Assembly (NCBI GenBank): GCA_030824585.1
Contig: JAVBXM010000225.1
Span: 1 to 36,851 of the forward strand
DNA length: 36,851 bases
Origin: Phaeospirillum sp.
Lineage (GTDB): Bacteria; Pseudomonadota; Alphaproteobacteria; Rhodospirillales; Magnetospirillaceae
Direction: 5' to 3'
Shown here: piece by piece, positions 22,152 to 35,073 of the stretch
Layout of the letters: every line of letters starts with the position of its first letter
How positions within the stretch are numbered: the stretch's first letter is position 1
Notes under the pieces: generated by a model
The model's input: only the letters and a program-made list of their open reading frames with translations
Told to the model about the DNA's origin: nothing
Database searches by the model: none
Translations under genes and position numbers: made by a program

Positions 22152-22931
22152 ATGGTTGAATTCGCCCTGCCCCCCAATTCGCGGGTCCAGCCCGGCAAGG
22201 TCTACAAGGCCGTCGGCGCCAAGAACGTCAAGGTCTTCAAGATCTATCGCTACGACCCCGATTCCAACGCCAACCCGCGGCTCGACAGCTACGAGATCGA
22301 TCTCGACGCCTGCGGCCCGATGGTCCTGGACGCCCTTTTGAAGATCAAGAACGAGATCGACTCGACCCTGACCTTCCGCCGCTCGTGCCGCGAAGGCATC
22401 TGCGGGTCGTGCGCCATGAACATCGACGGCACCAACACCCTGGCCTGCCTCAAGCCCATCGAGGACATCAAGGGTGAGGCGGCCATCTATCCGCTGCCGC
22501 ACATGCCGGTGGTCAAGGACCTGATCCCCGACCTGACCCTGCCCTACGCCCAGTTGGCCTCCATCAAGCCCTGGATGCAGACCCAGACCGCGCCCCCGCC
22601 CGACGGCGAGCGCCTGCAAAGCCCGGAAGAGCGCGAGAAGCTCGACGGGTTGTGGGAATGCATCCTGTGCTTCTGCTGCCAGACCAGCTGCCCCAGCTAT
22701 TGGTGGAACGGCGACCGCTACCTGGGCCCGTCGGTGCTGCTGCAGGCCGCCCGCTGGATTCTCGACTCCCGCGACGAGATGACCGGCGAGCGTCTGGACG
22801 ACTTGGAGGACCCCTTCAAGCTCTACCGCTGCCACACCATCATGAACTGCACCAAGACCTGCCCCAAGGGCCTCAACCCGGCCAAGGCGATCGGTGCCAT
22901 CAAGGAAAAGATCATGGAGCGCCGCGTCTGA
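22152..22931 (+). CDS. sdhB: Succinate dehydrogenase iron-sulfur subunit SdhB
   Basis: 259 residues. It relays electrons from FAD to quinone through three clusters. The [2Fe-2S] ligands are C79, C84, C87 (CREGICGSC) and C99. The [4Fe-4S]/[3Fe-4S] ligands are C170, C173, C176 and C180 ([12 protein letters not shown]) and C227, C233 and C237 ([14 protein letters not shown]). AGGAG lies about 8 bases before ATG 22152. A strong terminator follows. Confidence 0.97.
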   Translation: MVEFALPPNSRVQPGKVYKAVGAKNVKVFKIYRYDPDSNANPRLDSYEIDLDACGPMVLDALLKIKNEIDSTLTFRRSCREGICGSCAMNIDGTNTLACLKPIEDIKGEAAIYPLPHMPVVKDLIPDLTLPYAQLASIKPWMQTQTAPPPDGERLQSPEEREKLDGLWECILCFCCQTSCPSYWWNGDRYLGPSVLLQAARWILDSRDEMTGERLDDLEDPFKLYRCHTIMNCTKTCPKGLNPAKAIGAIKEKIMERRV

Positions 22932-22954
22932 CGCGGCATTTCACCGGTCAAGCG

Positions 22955-22986
22955 AAAGGGGCGGTTCCCATGGAACCGCCCCTTTT
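22955..22986. terminator. Strong terminator after sdhB, bidirectional
   Basis: AAAGGGGCGGTTCC (22955-22968) pairs perfectly with GGAACCGCCCCTTT (22972-22985) around CAT, followed by TCATTT. The A-run makes it usable for the convergent lipoprotein gene. Confidence 0.9.
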
Positions 22987-22991
22987 CATTT

Positions 22992-23399
22992 CTACTCCCC
23001 GGCGGAGCCCGACCTGCTTTCCTGGCGCTCGAGCCGCCAAGCCTTGACCTGGGAATTGGAAAACGGGTCCACCAGACCCCCGTTGGCCATGCGCATATCC
23101 GGGTCGTAGCAGGAATAATTGGCCTGATGGGGAGTGGCCAGACGGCATTGCCACTTGGCTTCGGTGCGCAGCAGGGCCTTCAGGCCGTAGACCTCGCATG
23201 CCTCGGCGGCCAGTCTGTCCCGCTCGGCCCTTGGAGTATCGCTGTCGTAGCAGACGGTGACCGAGCCGTCATAGCCGGGCAGTCTCTGCTTCTTGATGGA
23301 CCTGTCCATCTCGCGGCGATCCACGAAGGCCTCGTCCGACGAGCAGCCGCCGACCAGGGCAACGATAACGGCAAGAGCGGCATAGCGAAAGGCATGCAT
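22992..23399 (-). CDS. Small outer-membrane lipoprotein of unknown function
   Basis: 135 residues from the ATG at 23399. A lipoprotein signal (MHAFRYAALAVIVALVGGC) gives acylated C19; Ser at +2 favours outer-membrane sorting. The mature part has four further Cys (VTVCYDSD, AAEACEVYG, WQCRLA, NYSCYDP), which could form two disulfides. I recognise no domain. It is encoded between sdhB and the DHH gene on the opposite strand, with no relation to either apparent. Its start could be 12 codons earlier (23435), but that would spoil the signal peptide. Confidence 0.72.
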   Translation of the reverse strand: MHAFRYAALAVIVALVGGCSSDEAFVDRREMDRSIKKQRLPGYDGSVTVCYDSDTPRAERDRLAAEACEVYGLKALLRTEAKWQCRLATPHQANYSCYDPDMRMANGGLVDPFSNSQVKAWRLERQESRSGSAGE

Positions 23400-23526
23400 C
23401 GGAAAGGCCCATGAAAACCGGCGGGGTCGCCCCAATGTTTAAACCAAAGGCCAGGTTTTGGAAACATTCCTGCGCCAGGGACGTTGTCACTGGAACCACT
23501 CGAGGCTATTCTCGGGGAAATGGCGT

Positions 23527-23542
23527 CTACCCCTGGGGTGGG
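23527..23542. promoter_or_regulatory. GC palindrome upstream of the DHH gene
   Basis: CTACCCCTGGGGTGGG contains the palindrome ACCCC-T-GGGGT and ends 4 bases before the GAGGAG Shine-Dalgarno. Its reverse complement, CCCACCCCAGGGGTAG, recurs with one extra C at 25754-25770 upstream of mdh. Confidence 0.4.
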
Positions 23543-23558
23543 AAAGAGGAGTAGGTCT

Positions 23559-24491
23559 ATGTCCGACGGCAAGAAATTCCGGCTGGTTACCCGCAGCGAC
23601 TTCGATGGTCTGGTCTGCGCGGTCCTGCTGAAGCAGCTCGATCTCATCGACGACATCAAGTTCGTCCATCCCAAGGATATGCAGGACGGCATCATCGAGA
23701 TCGGGCCGAAGGACATCACCACCAACCTGCCCTATGTGGAGGGCGTGCATATCGCCTTCGACCATCACCTGTCCGAGACCATCCGGGTGGGCAAGAAGGA
23801 AAACCACATCATCGAGTCCGAGGCCCCCTCGGCGGCCCGCGTGGTCTATAACTACTACGGCGGCGCCAAGGTGTTCCCGGCGGCCTGGAACGAGATGATG
23901 GCGGCGGTGGACCAGGGCGATTCCGCCCAGTACTCGCTGGAGGAGATTCTCAACCCCACCGGCTGGACCCTCTTGAACTACATCATGGACGCCCGCACCG
24001 GCCTGGGCCGCTTCCGCGAGTTTAGGGTGTCCAACTACCAGCTGATGATGGACCTGATCGATTATTGCCGGAACCACAACATCGACCAGATCCTGGCCCT
24101 GCCCGACGTCAAGGAACGGACCGACATCTATTTCGAGCACGCCGAGAAGTTCAAGGACCAGATCAAGCGCTGCTCCACCGTGCACAAGAACCTGGTGGTG
24201 CTGGACCTGCGCGGCGAGGAAACCATCTACGCCGGCAACCGCTTCATGATCTATGCGCTCTACCCCGAGACCAACATCTCCATCCACGAGCTGTGGGGCG
24301 TCAAGAAGCAGAACACCGTCTTCGCCATCGGCAAGTCCATCGTCAACCGCAGCTCCAAGACCAATGTGGGCGAGCTGTGCCTGAAGTACGGCGGCGGCGG
24401 CCACATGAACGCCGGTACCTGCCAGGTGGACAACGCCGTGTGCGACAAGGCGCTCTCCGACATCATCGCCAAGATCACCGCCGACGGCTGA
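23559..24491 (+). CDS. DHH/DHHA1 family phosphoesterase (exopolyphosphatase-like)
   Basis: 310 residues. Metal-binding motifs are SDFDG (13-17) and the signature DHH (68-70, AFDHHLSE). A DHHA1-type C-terminal motif GGGGHMNAG (278-286) binds the substrate. Relatives include NrnA-type oligoribonucleases, cyclic-dinucleotide phosphodiesterases and exopolyphosphatases; which applies cannot be decided from motifs. ATG at 23559 has GAGGAG about 8 bases upstream. ZapE starts 70 bases downstream on the same strand and may be co-transcribed. Confidence 0.87.
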   Translation: MSDGKKFRLVTRSDFDGLVCAVLLKQLDLIDDIKFVHPKDMQDGIIEIGPKDITTNLPYVEGVHIAFDHHLSETIRVGKKENHIIESEAPSAARVVYNYYGGAKVFPAAWNEMMAAVDQGDSAQYSLEEILNPTGWTLLNYIMDARTGLGRFREFRVSNYQLMMDLIDYCRNHNIDQILALPDVKERTDIYFEHAEKFKDQIKRCSTVHKNLVVLDLRGEETIYAGNRFMIYALYPETNISIHELWGVKKQNTVFAIGKSIVNRSSKTNVGELCLKYGGGGHMNAGTCQVDNAVCDKALSDIIAKITADG

Positions 24492-24561
24492 ACGGCCGGG
24501 CATCCATGACCGGGCGGGAGGCGACTCCCGCCCGGTTTCGTTCCGGGAGCATAGCGTCACC

Positions 24562-25725
24562 ATGGGCGAAGGCCCCCTGTTCGCCTATCGCGCCAAGGTC
24601 CAAAGCGGCGAGGTCCGACCCGACGTCGCCCAGGAACTGGCCATGGAGAAGCTGCAAAGCCTCCATCACGCCCTGGCCCGCTATCGCCCCGCCCTGGGCG
24701 AGACCGGCTGGCTGGCCCGTTTCGGCCTGAAGAAGGCGGCCCCCGCCTCCACCTGGACCTGGGGCGGCGGCGACCTGGCGGCCCAGGCGGCGCCCAAGCA
24801 CGGCCTGTACATCTTCGGCGAGGTGGGGCGCGGCAAGTCCATGCTGATGGACCTGTTCTTCCACACCGCGTCCATCCCCGGCAAGAAGCGCGTGCACTTC
24901 CACGAATTCATGCGCGACATCCACGCCGACATCCACAAATGGCGCCAGACGCCGAGCCGCGGCGATGCCGATCCCATCCCCAAGCTGGCCCGCGCCATCG
25001 CGTCGGAGGCCTGGCTGCTCTGCCTCGACGAGTTGCAGGTCACCGACATCGCCGACGCCATGATCGTCGGCCGCCTGTTCAAATGCCTGATGGACGACGG
25101 CGTGGTGGTGGTGATCACCTCGAACCGCCACCCCAGCGACCTGTACAAGGACGGGCTGCAACGGGATCGCTTCGTCCCGTTCATCAAGCTGATCGGGGAG
25201 AAGCTGGACATCCTCGAGCTGAACTCGGAACGCGACTACCGCCTGGGCCGCAAGCGCGGCCTGCGGGTCTATCACGCGCCGCTCTCCGAGGAGGCGGAGA
25301 ACGCCCTGGAGCTGGCCTTCGCCCGCCTGACCGAGGGGACCAGCACCAATCCCCACACCATCGAGGTCAACGGCCGCCAACTCCGCGTGCCCTTGGCCGG
25401 AGCCGGCGTGGCGCGCTTCTCCTTCCCGCAACTGTGCGGCACGGCGCTGGGGCCCAGCGACTACCTCGCCCTGGCCGGGCGCTACCATACCTTGGTACTG
25501 TCGGATATTCCGCTGCTGTCACCGGCCAACAAGGACGAGGCCCGGCGCTTCGTCACCCTGATCGACGCGCTGTACGAGCACAAGGTGACCCTGATCTGCT
25601 CGGCCGCCGCCCCGCCGGAAACCCTCTACCCCGAGGGCGTCGGCGCCTTCGAGTTCCAACGCACCGTTTCCCGCCTGATGGAGATGCAGGCCGAGGACTA
25701 CGTGATGCGGGAGCATTTGGGGTAG
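24562..25725 (+). CDS. zapE: Cell-division ATPase ZapE (AFG1 family)
   Basis: 387 residues. ZapE is an FtsZ-associated ATPase in E. coli; the eukaryotic relative AFG1 works on mitochondrial respiratory complexes. Walker A is GEVGRGKS (86-93) and Walker B LLCLDE (152-157). The conserved RVHFHEFM (110-117), ITSNRHPSDLYKDGLQRDRFVPF and the C-terminal FEFQRTVSRLMEMQ are family features. ATG at 24562 with GGGAGC about 11 bases upstream. Lying between sdhCDAB and mdh-suc genes is a common alphaproteobacterial arrangement, fitting the AFG1 link to respiration, but that is inference. Confidence 0.92.
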   Translation: MGEGPLFAYRAKVQSGEVRPDVAQELAMEKLQSLHHALARYRPALGETGWLARFGLKKAAPASTWTWGGGDLAAQAAPKHGLYIFGEVGRGKSMLMDLFFHTASIPGKKRVHFHEFMRDIHADIHKWRQTPSRGDADPIPKLARAIASEAWLLCLDELQVTDIADAMIVGRLFKCLMDDGVVVVITSNRHPSDLYKDGLQRDRFVPFIKLIGEKLDILELNSERDYRLGRKRGLRVYHAPLSEEAENALELAFARLTEGTSTNPHTIEVNGRQLRVPLAGAGVARFSFPQLCGTALGPSDYLALAGRYHTLVLSDIPLLSPANKDEARRFVTLIDALYEHKVTLICSAAAPPETLYPEGVGAFEFQRTVSRLMEMQAEDYVMREHLG

Positions 25726-25753
25726 GCGGCCGCTGCGGCGCAGCATTGCATGC

Positions 25754-26981
<1,228 letters not shown>

Positions 26982-27007
26982 TCGACACTCAAGGGGAGCG
27001 AAACCCG

Positions 27008-28204
<1,197 letters not shown>

Positions 28205-28206
28205 AA

Positions 28207-29082
28207 ATGGCCGTTCTCGTTAATTCCAATACGAAGGTGATCTGCCAGGGCTTCACTGGCGCCCAGGGCACCTTCCACTCCGAGCAGGCCATTGCCTATG
28301 GCACCAAGATGGTTGGCGGCGTCACCCCCGGTAAGGGCGGCACCACCCACCTGGACCTGCCGGTGTTCAACACCGTCGCCGAGGCCAAGGCCAAGACCGG
28401 CTGCAACGCGTCGGTGATCTACGTGCCGCCGCCGTTTGCCGCCGACGCCATCTTGGAAGCCATCGACGCCGAGATCGAGCTGGCCGTCTGCATCACCGAG
28501 GGTATCCCGGTGGCCGACATGCTGGCCGTCAAGCGCGCCCTGCAGGGCTCCAAGACCCGCCTGATCGGCCCGAACTGCCCGGGCGTCATCACGCCCGGCG
28601 AGTGCAAGATCGGCATCATGCCCGGTCACATTCACCAGCGCGGCAAGATCGGCATCGTGTCCCGTTCGGGCACCCTGACCTATGAAGCGGTGGCGCAGAC
28701 CACCGCCACCGGTCTGGGCCAGACCACCTGCATCGGCATCGGTGGCGACCCGATCAACGGCACCAACTTCGTCGACAGCCTGGAGCTTTTCCTGGCCGAC
28801 CCCGAGACCCAGGCGATCATCATGATCGGCGAAATCGGCGGCGACGCCGAGGTCCAGGGCGCCGAGCTGCTGAAGCGCTCCAAGATCAAGAAGCCGACCG
28901 TCGGCTTCATCGCCGGCCGTACCGCTCCGCCCGGCCGCCGCATGGGCCATGCCGGCGCGGTGATCTCGGGCGGCAACGACACCGCCGACTTCAAGGTGGA
29001 AGCCCTGAAGTCCGCCGGTATCGCCGTCGCCGACTCGCCCGCTTCGCTGGGCTCGACCATGGTGAAGCTCCTCAAGGGCTAA
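28207..29082 (+). CDS. sucD: Succinyl-CoA synthetase alpha subunit
   Basis: 291 residues. The CoA-binding Rossmann domain includes [11 protein letters not shown] (14-24). The active-site phosphohistidine is H248 in [19 protein letters not shown] (121-128) is another signature. It starts 2 bases after the sucC stop; its AAGGAGG (28190-28196) lies inside the end of sucC. A terminator follows, so readthrough to sucA is probably limited. Confidence 0.97.
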   Translation: MAVLVNSNTKVICQGFTGAQGTFHSEQAIAYGTKMVGGVTPGKGGTTHLDLPVFNTVAEAKAKTGCNASVIYVPPPFAADAILEAIDAEIELAVCITEGIPVADMLAVKRALQGSKTRLIGPNCPGVITPGECKIGIMPGHIHQRGKIGIVSRSGTLTYEAVAQTTATGLGQTTCIGIGGDPINGTNFVDSLELFLADPETQAIIMIGEIGGDAEVQGAELLKRSKIKKPTVGFIAGRTAPPGRRMGHAGAVISGGNDTADFKVEALKSAGIAVADSPASLGSTMVKLLKG

Positions 29083-29101
29083 GCCGCTCAAGTACCAAAC
29101 A

Positions 29102-29155
29102 CGGTCCGGCGCATCGCCGGAGCGCCGGACCGCCGGTGCGCCGGATCGTTTTTAA
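29102..29155 (+). terminator. Terminator with two alternative stems between sucD and sucA
   Basis: CGGTCCGGCGC (29102-29112) can pair perfectly with GCGCCGGACCG (29122-29132). With one more base it can instead pair with TGCGCCGGATCG (29137-29148, one G-T wobble), directly followed by TTTTT (29149-29153) and an A/T-rich TAATAATAATAAAAAA run. The two stems exclude each other. The second resembles a terminator and the first an antiterminator. Confidence 0.7.
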
Positions 29156-29188
29156 TAATAATAAAAAAGCAGTTTGCGCCGTAAATGA

Positions 29189-29208
29189 GCGGCGCCCGGC
29201 GGCGCCGC
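29189..29208 (+). other. GC hairpin in sucA leader
   Basis: GCGGCGCC (29189-29196) pairs perfectly with GGCGCCGC (29201-29208) around CGGC. It lies about 50 bases before the sucA start, which itself lacks a clear Shine-Dalgarno. Confidence 0.4.
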
Positions 29209-29260
29209 CCGGCCCAAGCACGAAAGGGACGCGGGCTAGAACCTGCGTCGAATCCCGAAC

Positions 29261-32227
29261 ATGACAAAGCAGTTCGACGAATCGTCCTTTCTGAGCGGTG
29301 GCAACGCCGTCTTCATCGCCGAGCTTTACGCCCGCTACCTGGAAGATCCGGCTTCGGTCGATTCCTCGTGGGTCTCCTTCTTCCAAGACCTGAAGGATGA
29401 CGGCTCGCAGTTGGTGCAGGACTTCAAGGGCACCGCCAACGCCAGACGCGACGTCAAGATCATCGGCGCCGTCGACCCCGAGGCCGCAGCGGCGGCAGCG
29501 GCCGCCGCCAAGAAGGGGGGCAAGGACGGAGCCAAGGGCACCGCCGCCCCGGCCGCCGACCCCGCCGCAATCCGCCAGGGCCAGATCGACTCGATCCGCG
29601 CCCTGATGCTGATCCGCTCGTACCGGGTGCGCGGCCATCTGATGGCCCAGCTCGACCCGCTGAATCTCACCAAGCGCGAGCAGCACCCCGAGCTGGATTA
29701 CCGCACCTACGGCTTCACCGATGCCGATCTCGACCGCGAGATTTTCATCGACCACGTGCTGGGTCTGGAAACCGCGACGCTGCGCACCATCGTGCGCATC
29801 GTCCAGGAGACCTATTGCTCGAACATCGGCGTCGAGTTCATGCACATCCAGGACCCCGACCAGAAGGCCTGGATCCAAAAGCGCATCGAGTCGATCCACA
29901 ACCGCACCGACTTCACGCCGCGCGGCAAGACCGCCATCCTGGAGCGCCTGACCGAGGCCGAGGGCTTCGAGCGCTTCCTGCAGATGAAGTACACCGGCAC
30001 CAAGCGCTTCGGCCTGGAGGGCGGCGAGGGCGTCATTCCGGCGCTGGAGCAGATTCTCAAGCGCGGCAGCCAGTTGGGCGTCGACGAGGTGGTGCTGGGC
30101 ATGGCCCACCGCGGCCGCCTCAACGTGCTGGCCAACTTCATGAAGAAGCCCTACCAGGCCATCTTCTCGGAGTTCCAGGGCAACGCCGCCAATCCGGAGG
30201 ACGTCCAGGGCTCGGGCGACGTGAAGTACCACCTGGGGACCTCCGCCGACCGTGACTTCGACGGCAAGGTGGTCCACCTGTCGCTGATGCCCAACCCCAG
30301 CCACCTGGAAGTGGTCGGCCCGCTGGTGGTCGGCAAGGTGCGCGCCAAGCAGACCCAGTTCGGCGATACCGAGCGCAAGCGGGTGATGGGCATCATCTTG
30401 CACGGCGACGCCGCCTTCGCCGGCCAAGGCGTGGTTCCCGAGGTGATGCTGCTGTCGCAGCTCAAGGGCTATGCCACCGGCGGCACCATGCATATCATCG
30501 TCAACAACCAGATCGGCTTCACCACGGCGCCGCAATACTCGCGTTCCGGCCCCTATTCGTCGGACGTGGCCAAGGGCTTCCAGGCCCCGGTGTTCCACGT
30601 CAACGGCGACGATCCCGAAGCCGTGGTGCACGTGGCCCGCATCGCCACCGAATACCGCCAGGAATTCGGTGGCGACGTGGTGATCGACATGGTCTGCTAT
30701 CGCCGCCACGGCCACAACGAATCGGACGAGCCGGCCTTCACCCAGCCGCAGATGTACCGCAAGATCGCCGCCCACCCGACCACCCGCGCGCTCTATTCCG
30801 AGAAGCTGGTGGCCGAGGGCACCATCTCGCGCTACGAGGCCGACGCCATCTTCGCCAACTTCCAGGCCCGCCTGGAGGGCGATTACGAAGCGGCCAAGAG
30901 CTTCAAGGTCAACAAGGCCGACTGGCTGGAAGGCAAGTGGCAGGGCTTGGTGCAGTTGTCCGAGGAAGAGGAGTTCCGCGAGGAAAAGACCGGTGTTGCC
31001 GCCGATATCCTCAAGGAAGTGGGCCATGCCCTGGCCCGCACCCCGGAAGGCTTCAACGTCAACCGCAAGATCATCCGCCAGCTCGCCGCCAAGAAGGACA
31101 TGGTGGACACGGGCGAGGGCATCGACTGGGCGACCGCCGAGGCCCTGGCCTTCGGCACCTTGCTGGTGGAAGGCAACCCGGTCCGCCTGTCGGGCCAGGA
31201 TTGCGGGCGCGGCACCTTCTCGCAGCGCCATTGCCGCCTGACCGACCAGGAGACCGAGGATCGCATCGAGCCCCTGAACGCCATCCGCCCGGGCAACCAG
31301 GCCTATTTCGAGGTCATGGACAGCCCGCTCTCGGAAGAGGCGGTGCTGGGCTTCGAGTACGGCTATTCCCAGGCCGAGCCCAACACGCTGACCCTGTGGG
31401 AAGGCCAGTTCGGCGACTTCGCCAACGGCGCCCAGGTGATCATCGACCAGTTCATCAACTCGGGCGAGTCCAAGTGGCTGCGCATGTCGGGTCTGGTGAT
31501 GCTGCTGCCCCACGGCTATGAAGGCCAGGGGCCGGAGCACTCCTCCGCCCGCTGGGAACGCTACCTTCAGCTCTCCGCCGAGGACAACTGGCAGGTCTGC
31601 AACATCACCACTCCGGCCAACTACTTCCACGCGCTCCGCCGTCAGCTGCGCCGCAATTTCAGGAAGCCGCTGATCATCATGACGCCGAAGTCGTTGCTGC
31701 GTCACAAGCTGTGCATCTCCAAGCTGGACGACCTCACCACCGGCTCGCGCTTCCGCCGCGTGTTGCCCGAGGTCGAGACGCTGGTGGCCGACGCCAAGGT
31801 CCGCCGGGTGCTGCTGTGCTCGGGCAAGGTCTATTACGACCTGCTGGAGGAGCGCACCAGGCGCGGCCTCAAGGACGTGGCCATCATCCGCGTCGAGCAG
31901 CTCTATCCCTGGCCCAAGGACACCATCAAGGCCCAACTGGCCCGCTATCCCAACGCCGAGTTGCTGTGGGTGCAGGAAGAGCCGGCCAACATGGGGCCGT
32001 GGACCTTCGTCGACCGCCGCATCGAGTTCATCTGCGAGGAACTCGACATCAAGGCGAAGAAGGCGCTCTACTGCGGCCGCCGCGCCGCCGCGTCGCCCGC
32101 CACCGGCCTGTACAAGACCCACGTGGCCGAACAGGAATGGATCACCGGCATGGCCTTGACCGGCGAACTGGTCACCCTGCCCCAGCCGTTCCGCCGCGCT
32201 TCCAAGCTCTCCCGTCTGACCGCCTAG
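29261..32227 (+). CDS. sucA: 2-oxoglutarate dehydrogenase E1 component
   Basis: 988 residues. This thiamine-diphosphate enzyme decarboxylates 2-oxoglutarate and passes the succinyl group to the SucB lipoyl arm. The N-terminal helix contains NAVFIAELYARYLEDP, the E1o segment that binds E2. An Ala-rich insert (about 73-92) follows. Core motifs are HRGRLNVL (283-290), the ThDP/Mg motif GDAAFAGQG (382-390) and the transketolase-type FEYGYSQAEPNTLTLWEGQFGDF. ATG at 29261 lacks a clear Shine-Dalgarno. sucB starts 18 bases after the stop. Confidence 0.97.
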   Translation: MTKQFDESSFLSGGNAVFIAELYARYLEDPASVDSSWVSFFQDLKDDGSQLVQDFKGTANARRDVKIIGAVDPEAAAAAAAAAKKGGKDGAKGTAAPAADPAAIRQGQIDSIRALMLIRSYRVRGHLMAQLDPLNLTKREQHPELDYRTYGFTDADLDREIFIDHVLGLETATLRTIVRIVQETYCSNIGVEFMHIQDPDQKAWIQKRIESIHNRTDFTPRGKTAILERLTEAEGFERFLQMKYTGTKRFGLEGGEGVIPALEQILKRGSQLGVDEVVLGMAHRGRLNVLANFMKKPYQAIFSEFQGNAANPEDVQGSGDVKYHLGTSADRDFDGKVVHLSLMPNPSHLEVVGPLVVGKVRAKQTQFGDTERKRVMGIILHGDAAFAGQGVVPEVMLLSQLKGYATGGTMHIIVNNQIGFTTAPQYSRSGPYSSDVAKGFQAPVFHVNGDDPEAVVHVARIATEYRQEFGGDVVIDMVCYRRHGHNESDEPAFTQPQMYRKIAAHPTTRALYSEKLVAEGTISRYEADAIFANFQARLEGDYEAAKSFKVNKADWLEGKWQGLVQLSEEEEFREEKTGVAADILKEVGHALARTPEGFNVNRKIIRQLAAKKDMVDTGEGIDWATAEALAFGTLLVEGNPVRLSGQDCGRGTFSQRHCRLTDQETEDRIEPLNAIRPGNQAYFEVMDSPLSEEAVLGFEYGYSQAEPNTLTLWEGQFGDFANGAQVIIDQFINSGESKWLRMSGLVMLLPHGYEGQGPEHSSARWERYLQLSAEDNWQVCNITTPANYFHALRRQLRRNFRKPLIIMTPKSLLRHKLCISKLDDLTTGSRFRRVLPEVETLVADAKVRRVLLCSGKVYYDLLEERTRRGLKDVAIIRVEQLYPWPKDTIKAQLARYPNAELLWVQEEPANMGPWTFVDRRIEFICEELDIKAKKALYCGRRAAASPATGLYKTHVAEQEWITGMALTGELVTLPQPFRRASKLSRLTA

Positions 32228-32245
32228 AAAGAGGGAAAACCAATA

Positions 32246-33448
<1,203 letters not shown>

Positions 33449-33453
33449 GATCG

Positions 33454-33553
33454 TTTAACCACGAAGGCACGAAGACACGAAGGTTAAGAGAAGAAGATCA
33501 AATTCTTTTCCCTTCGTGTCTCTTCGTGCCTTCGCGTCTTCGTGGTGAAATTT
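33454..33553. repeat. Dispersed CACGAAGG-type palindromic element, copy 2
   Basis: Left arm 33454-33483 (ACCACGAAGGCACGAAGACA, then CGAAGG) faces right arm 33511-33553, whose reverse complement reads CACCACGAAGACGCGAAGGC onward and ends ACACGAAGG. The right arm carries about one extra 9-base period. It is related to the copy at 13570-13645. It occupies almost the whole sucB-lpd spacer and would form a very long hairpin in the transcript. Confidence 0.78.
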
Positions 33554-33572
33554 CCTTCCTAGGGGGCATTCC

Positions 33573-34982
33573 ATGTCCGAGAACTCTTTCGACGTCGTCA
33601 TCATCGGCGGTGGCCCCGGCGGCTATGTCGCCGCCATCCGCGCCGCCCAGTTGGGCCTTAAAGTCGCCTGCATCGAGAAGCGCGGGAGCTTGGGCGGCAC
33701 CTGCCTCAATGTGGGCTGCATTCCGTCCAAGGCGCTGCTGACCGCGTCGCACCACTACCACGCGTGCGCCCACGAGATGGGCTCGTTCGGCATCAAGGTG
33801 GGCAAGGTCGAGATGGACGTGGCCGGCATGATGGGCCACAAGGACAAGGTGGTGTCCGACAACACCAAGGGCATCGAGTTCCTGTTCAAGAAGAACAAGG
33901 TGACCTACATCGTCGGCGTCGGCGCCATCACCGCCCCGGGCCAGATCGAGGTGACGGCCAAGGACGGCGCCAAGTCCAGCGTGGCCGCCAAGCACATCGT
34001 CATCGCCACCGGCTCGGACGTCACGCCGCTTCCCGGCGTGGAGATCGACGAGGAAGTGATCATCTCGTCGACCGGCGCCCTGGCTCTCGCCAAGACGCCC
34101 AAGCACATGGTGGTCATCGGCGGCGGCGTCATCGGCCTGGAACTGGGCACCGTCTGGGGCCGCCTGGGCGCCAAGGTCACCGTCGTTGAATTCCTCGACC
34201 GCATCTTGCCGTTCAACGACGGCGAGGTGTCCAAGCAGATGCAGCGCCTTTTGGGCAAGCAGGGCATGGAGTTCAAGCTGGGCACCAAGGTCATCGGCAT
34301 CACCAAGAAGGGCAAGACCGCCACCGTCACGGTGGAGCCCGCCGCCGGTGGTACGCCTGAGAAGATCGAGGCCGATTGCGTCCTGGTGGCCATCGGCCGC
34401 AAGCCCTACACCGACGGCCTGGGCCTGGATAAGGTCGGCGTGGCGCTGGATAAGCGCGGCTTCGTCCAGATCGACGGGCATTTCCGCACCAACGTCGCGG
34501 GCATCTACGCCATCGGCGACGTGGTCGGCGGCGCCATGCTGGCCCACAAGGCCGAGGAAGAGGGCGTCGCCCTGGCCGAGATCCTGGCCGGCCAGCACGG
34601 CCATGTGAACTACGAGGCCATCCCGGCGGTGGTCTACACCTGGCCGGAAGTGGCCAGCGTGGGCAAGACCGAGGAGCAGTTGAAGGCCGAGGGCATCGCC
34701 TACAAGGCTGGCAAATTCCCCTTCACCGCCAACGGCCGCGCGCGGTCCATGAACGAGGTCGACGGCTTCGTCAAGGTCCTGGCCGACGCCGCCACCGACA
34801 AGGTCCTGGGCGCCCACATCGTCGGCCCCAATGCCGGCGACCTGATCGCCGAGGTGGTCCTGGCCATGGAATTCGGCGCGGCCGCCGAAGACATCGCGCG
34901 CACCTGCCACGCCCATCCGGGCCTGGGTGAAGCGGTCAAGGAAGCCTGCCTCGCCGTGGACGGCCGCCCGCTGCACACGTAG
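33573..34982 (+). CDS. lpd: Dihydrolipoyl dehydrogenase (E3)
   Basis: 469 residues. It re-oxidises the dihydrolipoyl arm of E2 with NAD. FAD fold [13 protein letters not shown] (9-21); redox disulfide C44/C49 in [16 protein letters not shown] fold [16 protein letters not shown] motif [10 protein letters not shown]; catalytic H448 and E453 in [16 protein letters not shown] (33561-33566) lies about 7 bases before ATG 33573. It ends the suc cluster with a strong terminator, and it may serve other lipoyl complexes as well. Confidence 0.97.
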   Translation: MSENSFDVVIIGGGPGGYVAAIRAAQLGLKVACIEKRGSLGGTCLNVGCIPSKALLTASHHYHACAHEMGSFGIKVGKVEMDVAGMMGHKDKVVSDNTKGIEFLFKKNKVTYIVGVGAITAPGQIEVTAKDGAKSSVAAKHIVIATGSDVTPLPGVEIDEEVIISSTGALALAKTPKHMVVIGGGVIGLELGTVWGRLGAKVTVVEFLDRILPFNDGEVSKQMQRLLGKQGMEFKLGTKVIGITKKGKTATVTVEPAAGGTPEKIEADCVLVAIGRKPYTDGLGLDKVGVALDKRGFVQIDGHFRTNVAGIYAIGDVVGGAMLAHKAEEEGVALAEILAGQHGHVNYEAIPAVVYTWPEVASVGKTEEQLKAEGIAYKAGKFPFTANGRARSMNEVDGFVKVLADAATDKVLGAHIVGPNAGDLIAEVVLAMEFGAAAEDIARTCHAHPGLGEAVKEACLAVDGRPLHT

Positions 34983-35004
34983 TTTTTTCGTTCCCGATGC
35001 GGAA

Positions 35005-35028
35005 AAGGGCGCCCCTAGGGGCGCCCTT
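35005..35028. terminator. Strong terminator after lpd, bidirectional
   Basis: AAGGGCGCCCC (35005-35015) pairs perfectly with GGGGCGCCCTT (35018-35028) around TA, followed by ATTTATTTC. The left flank GGAAAA gives a U-run for the convergent hemerythrin gene. Confidence 0.88.
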
Positions 35029-35073
35029 ATTTATTTCGGCCTGGGACGGCGCTTCGGAACCGGCGGGAGATAA

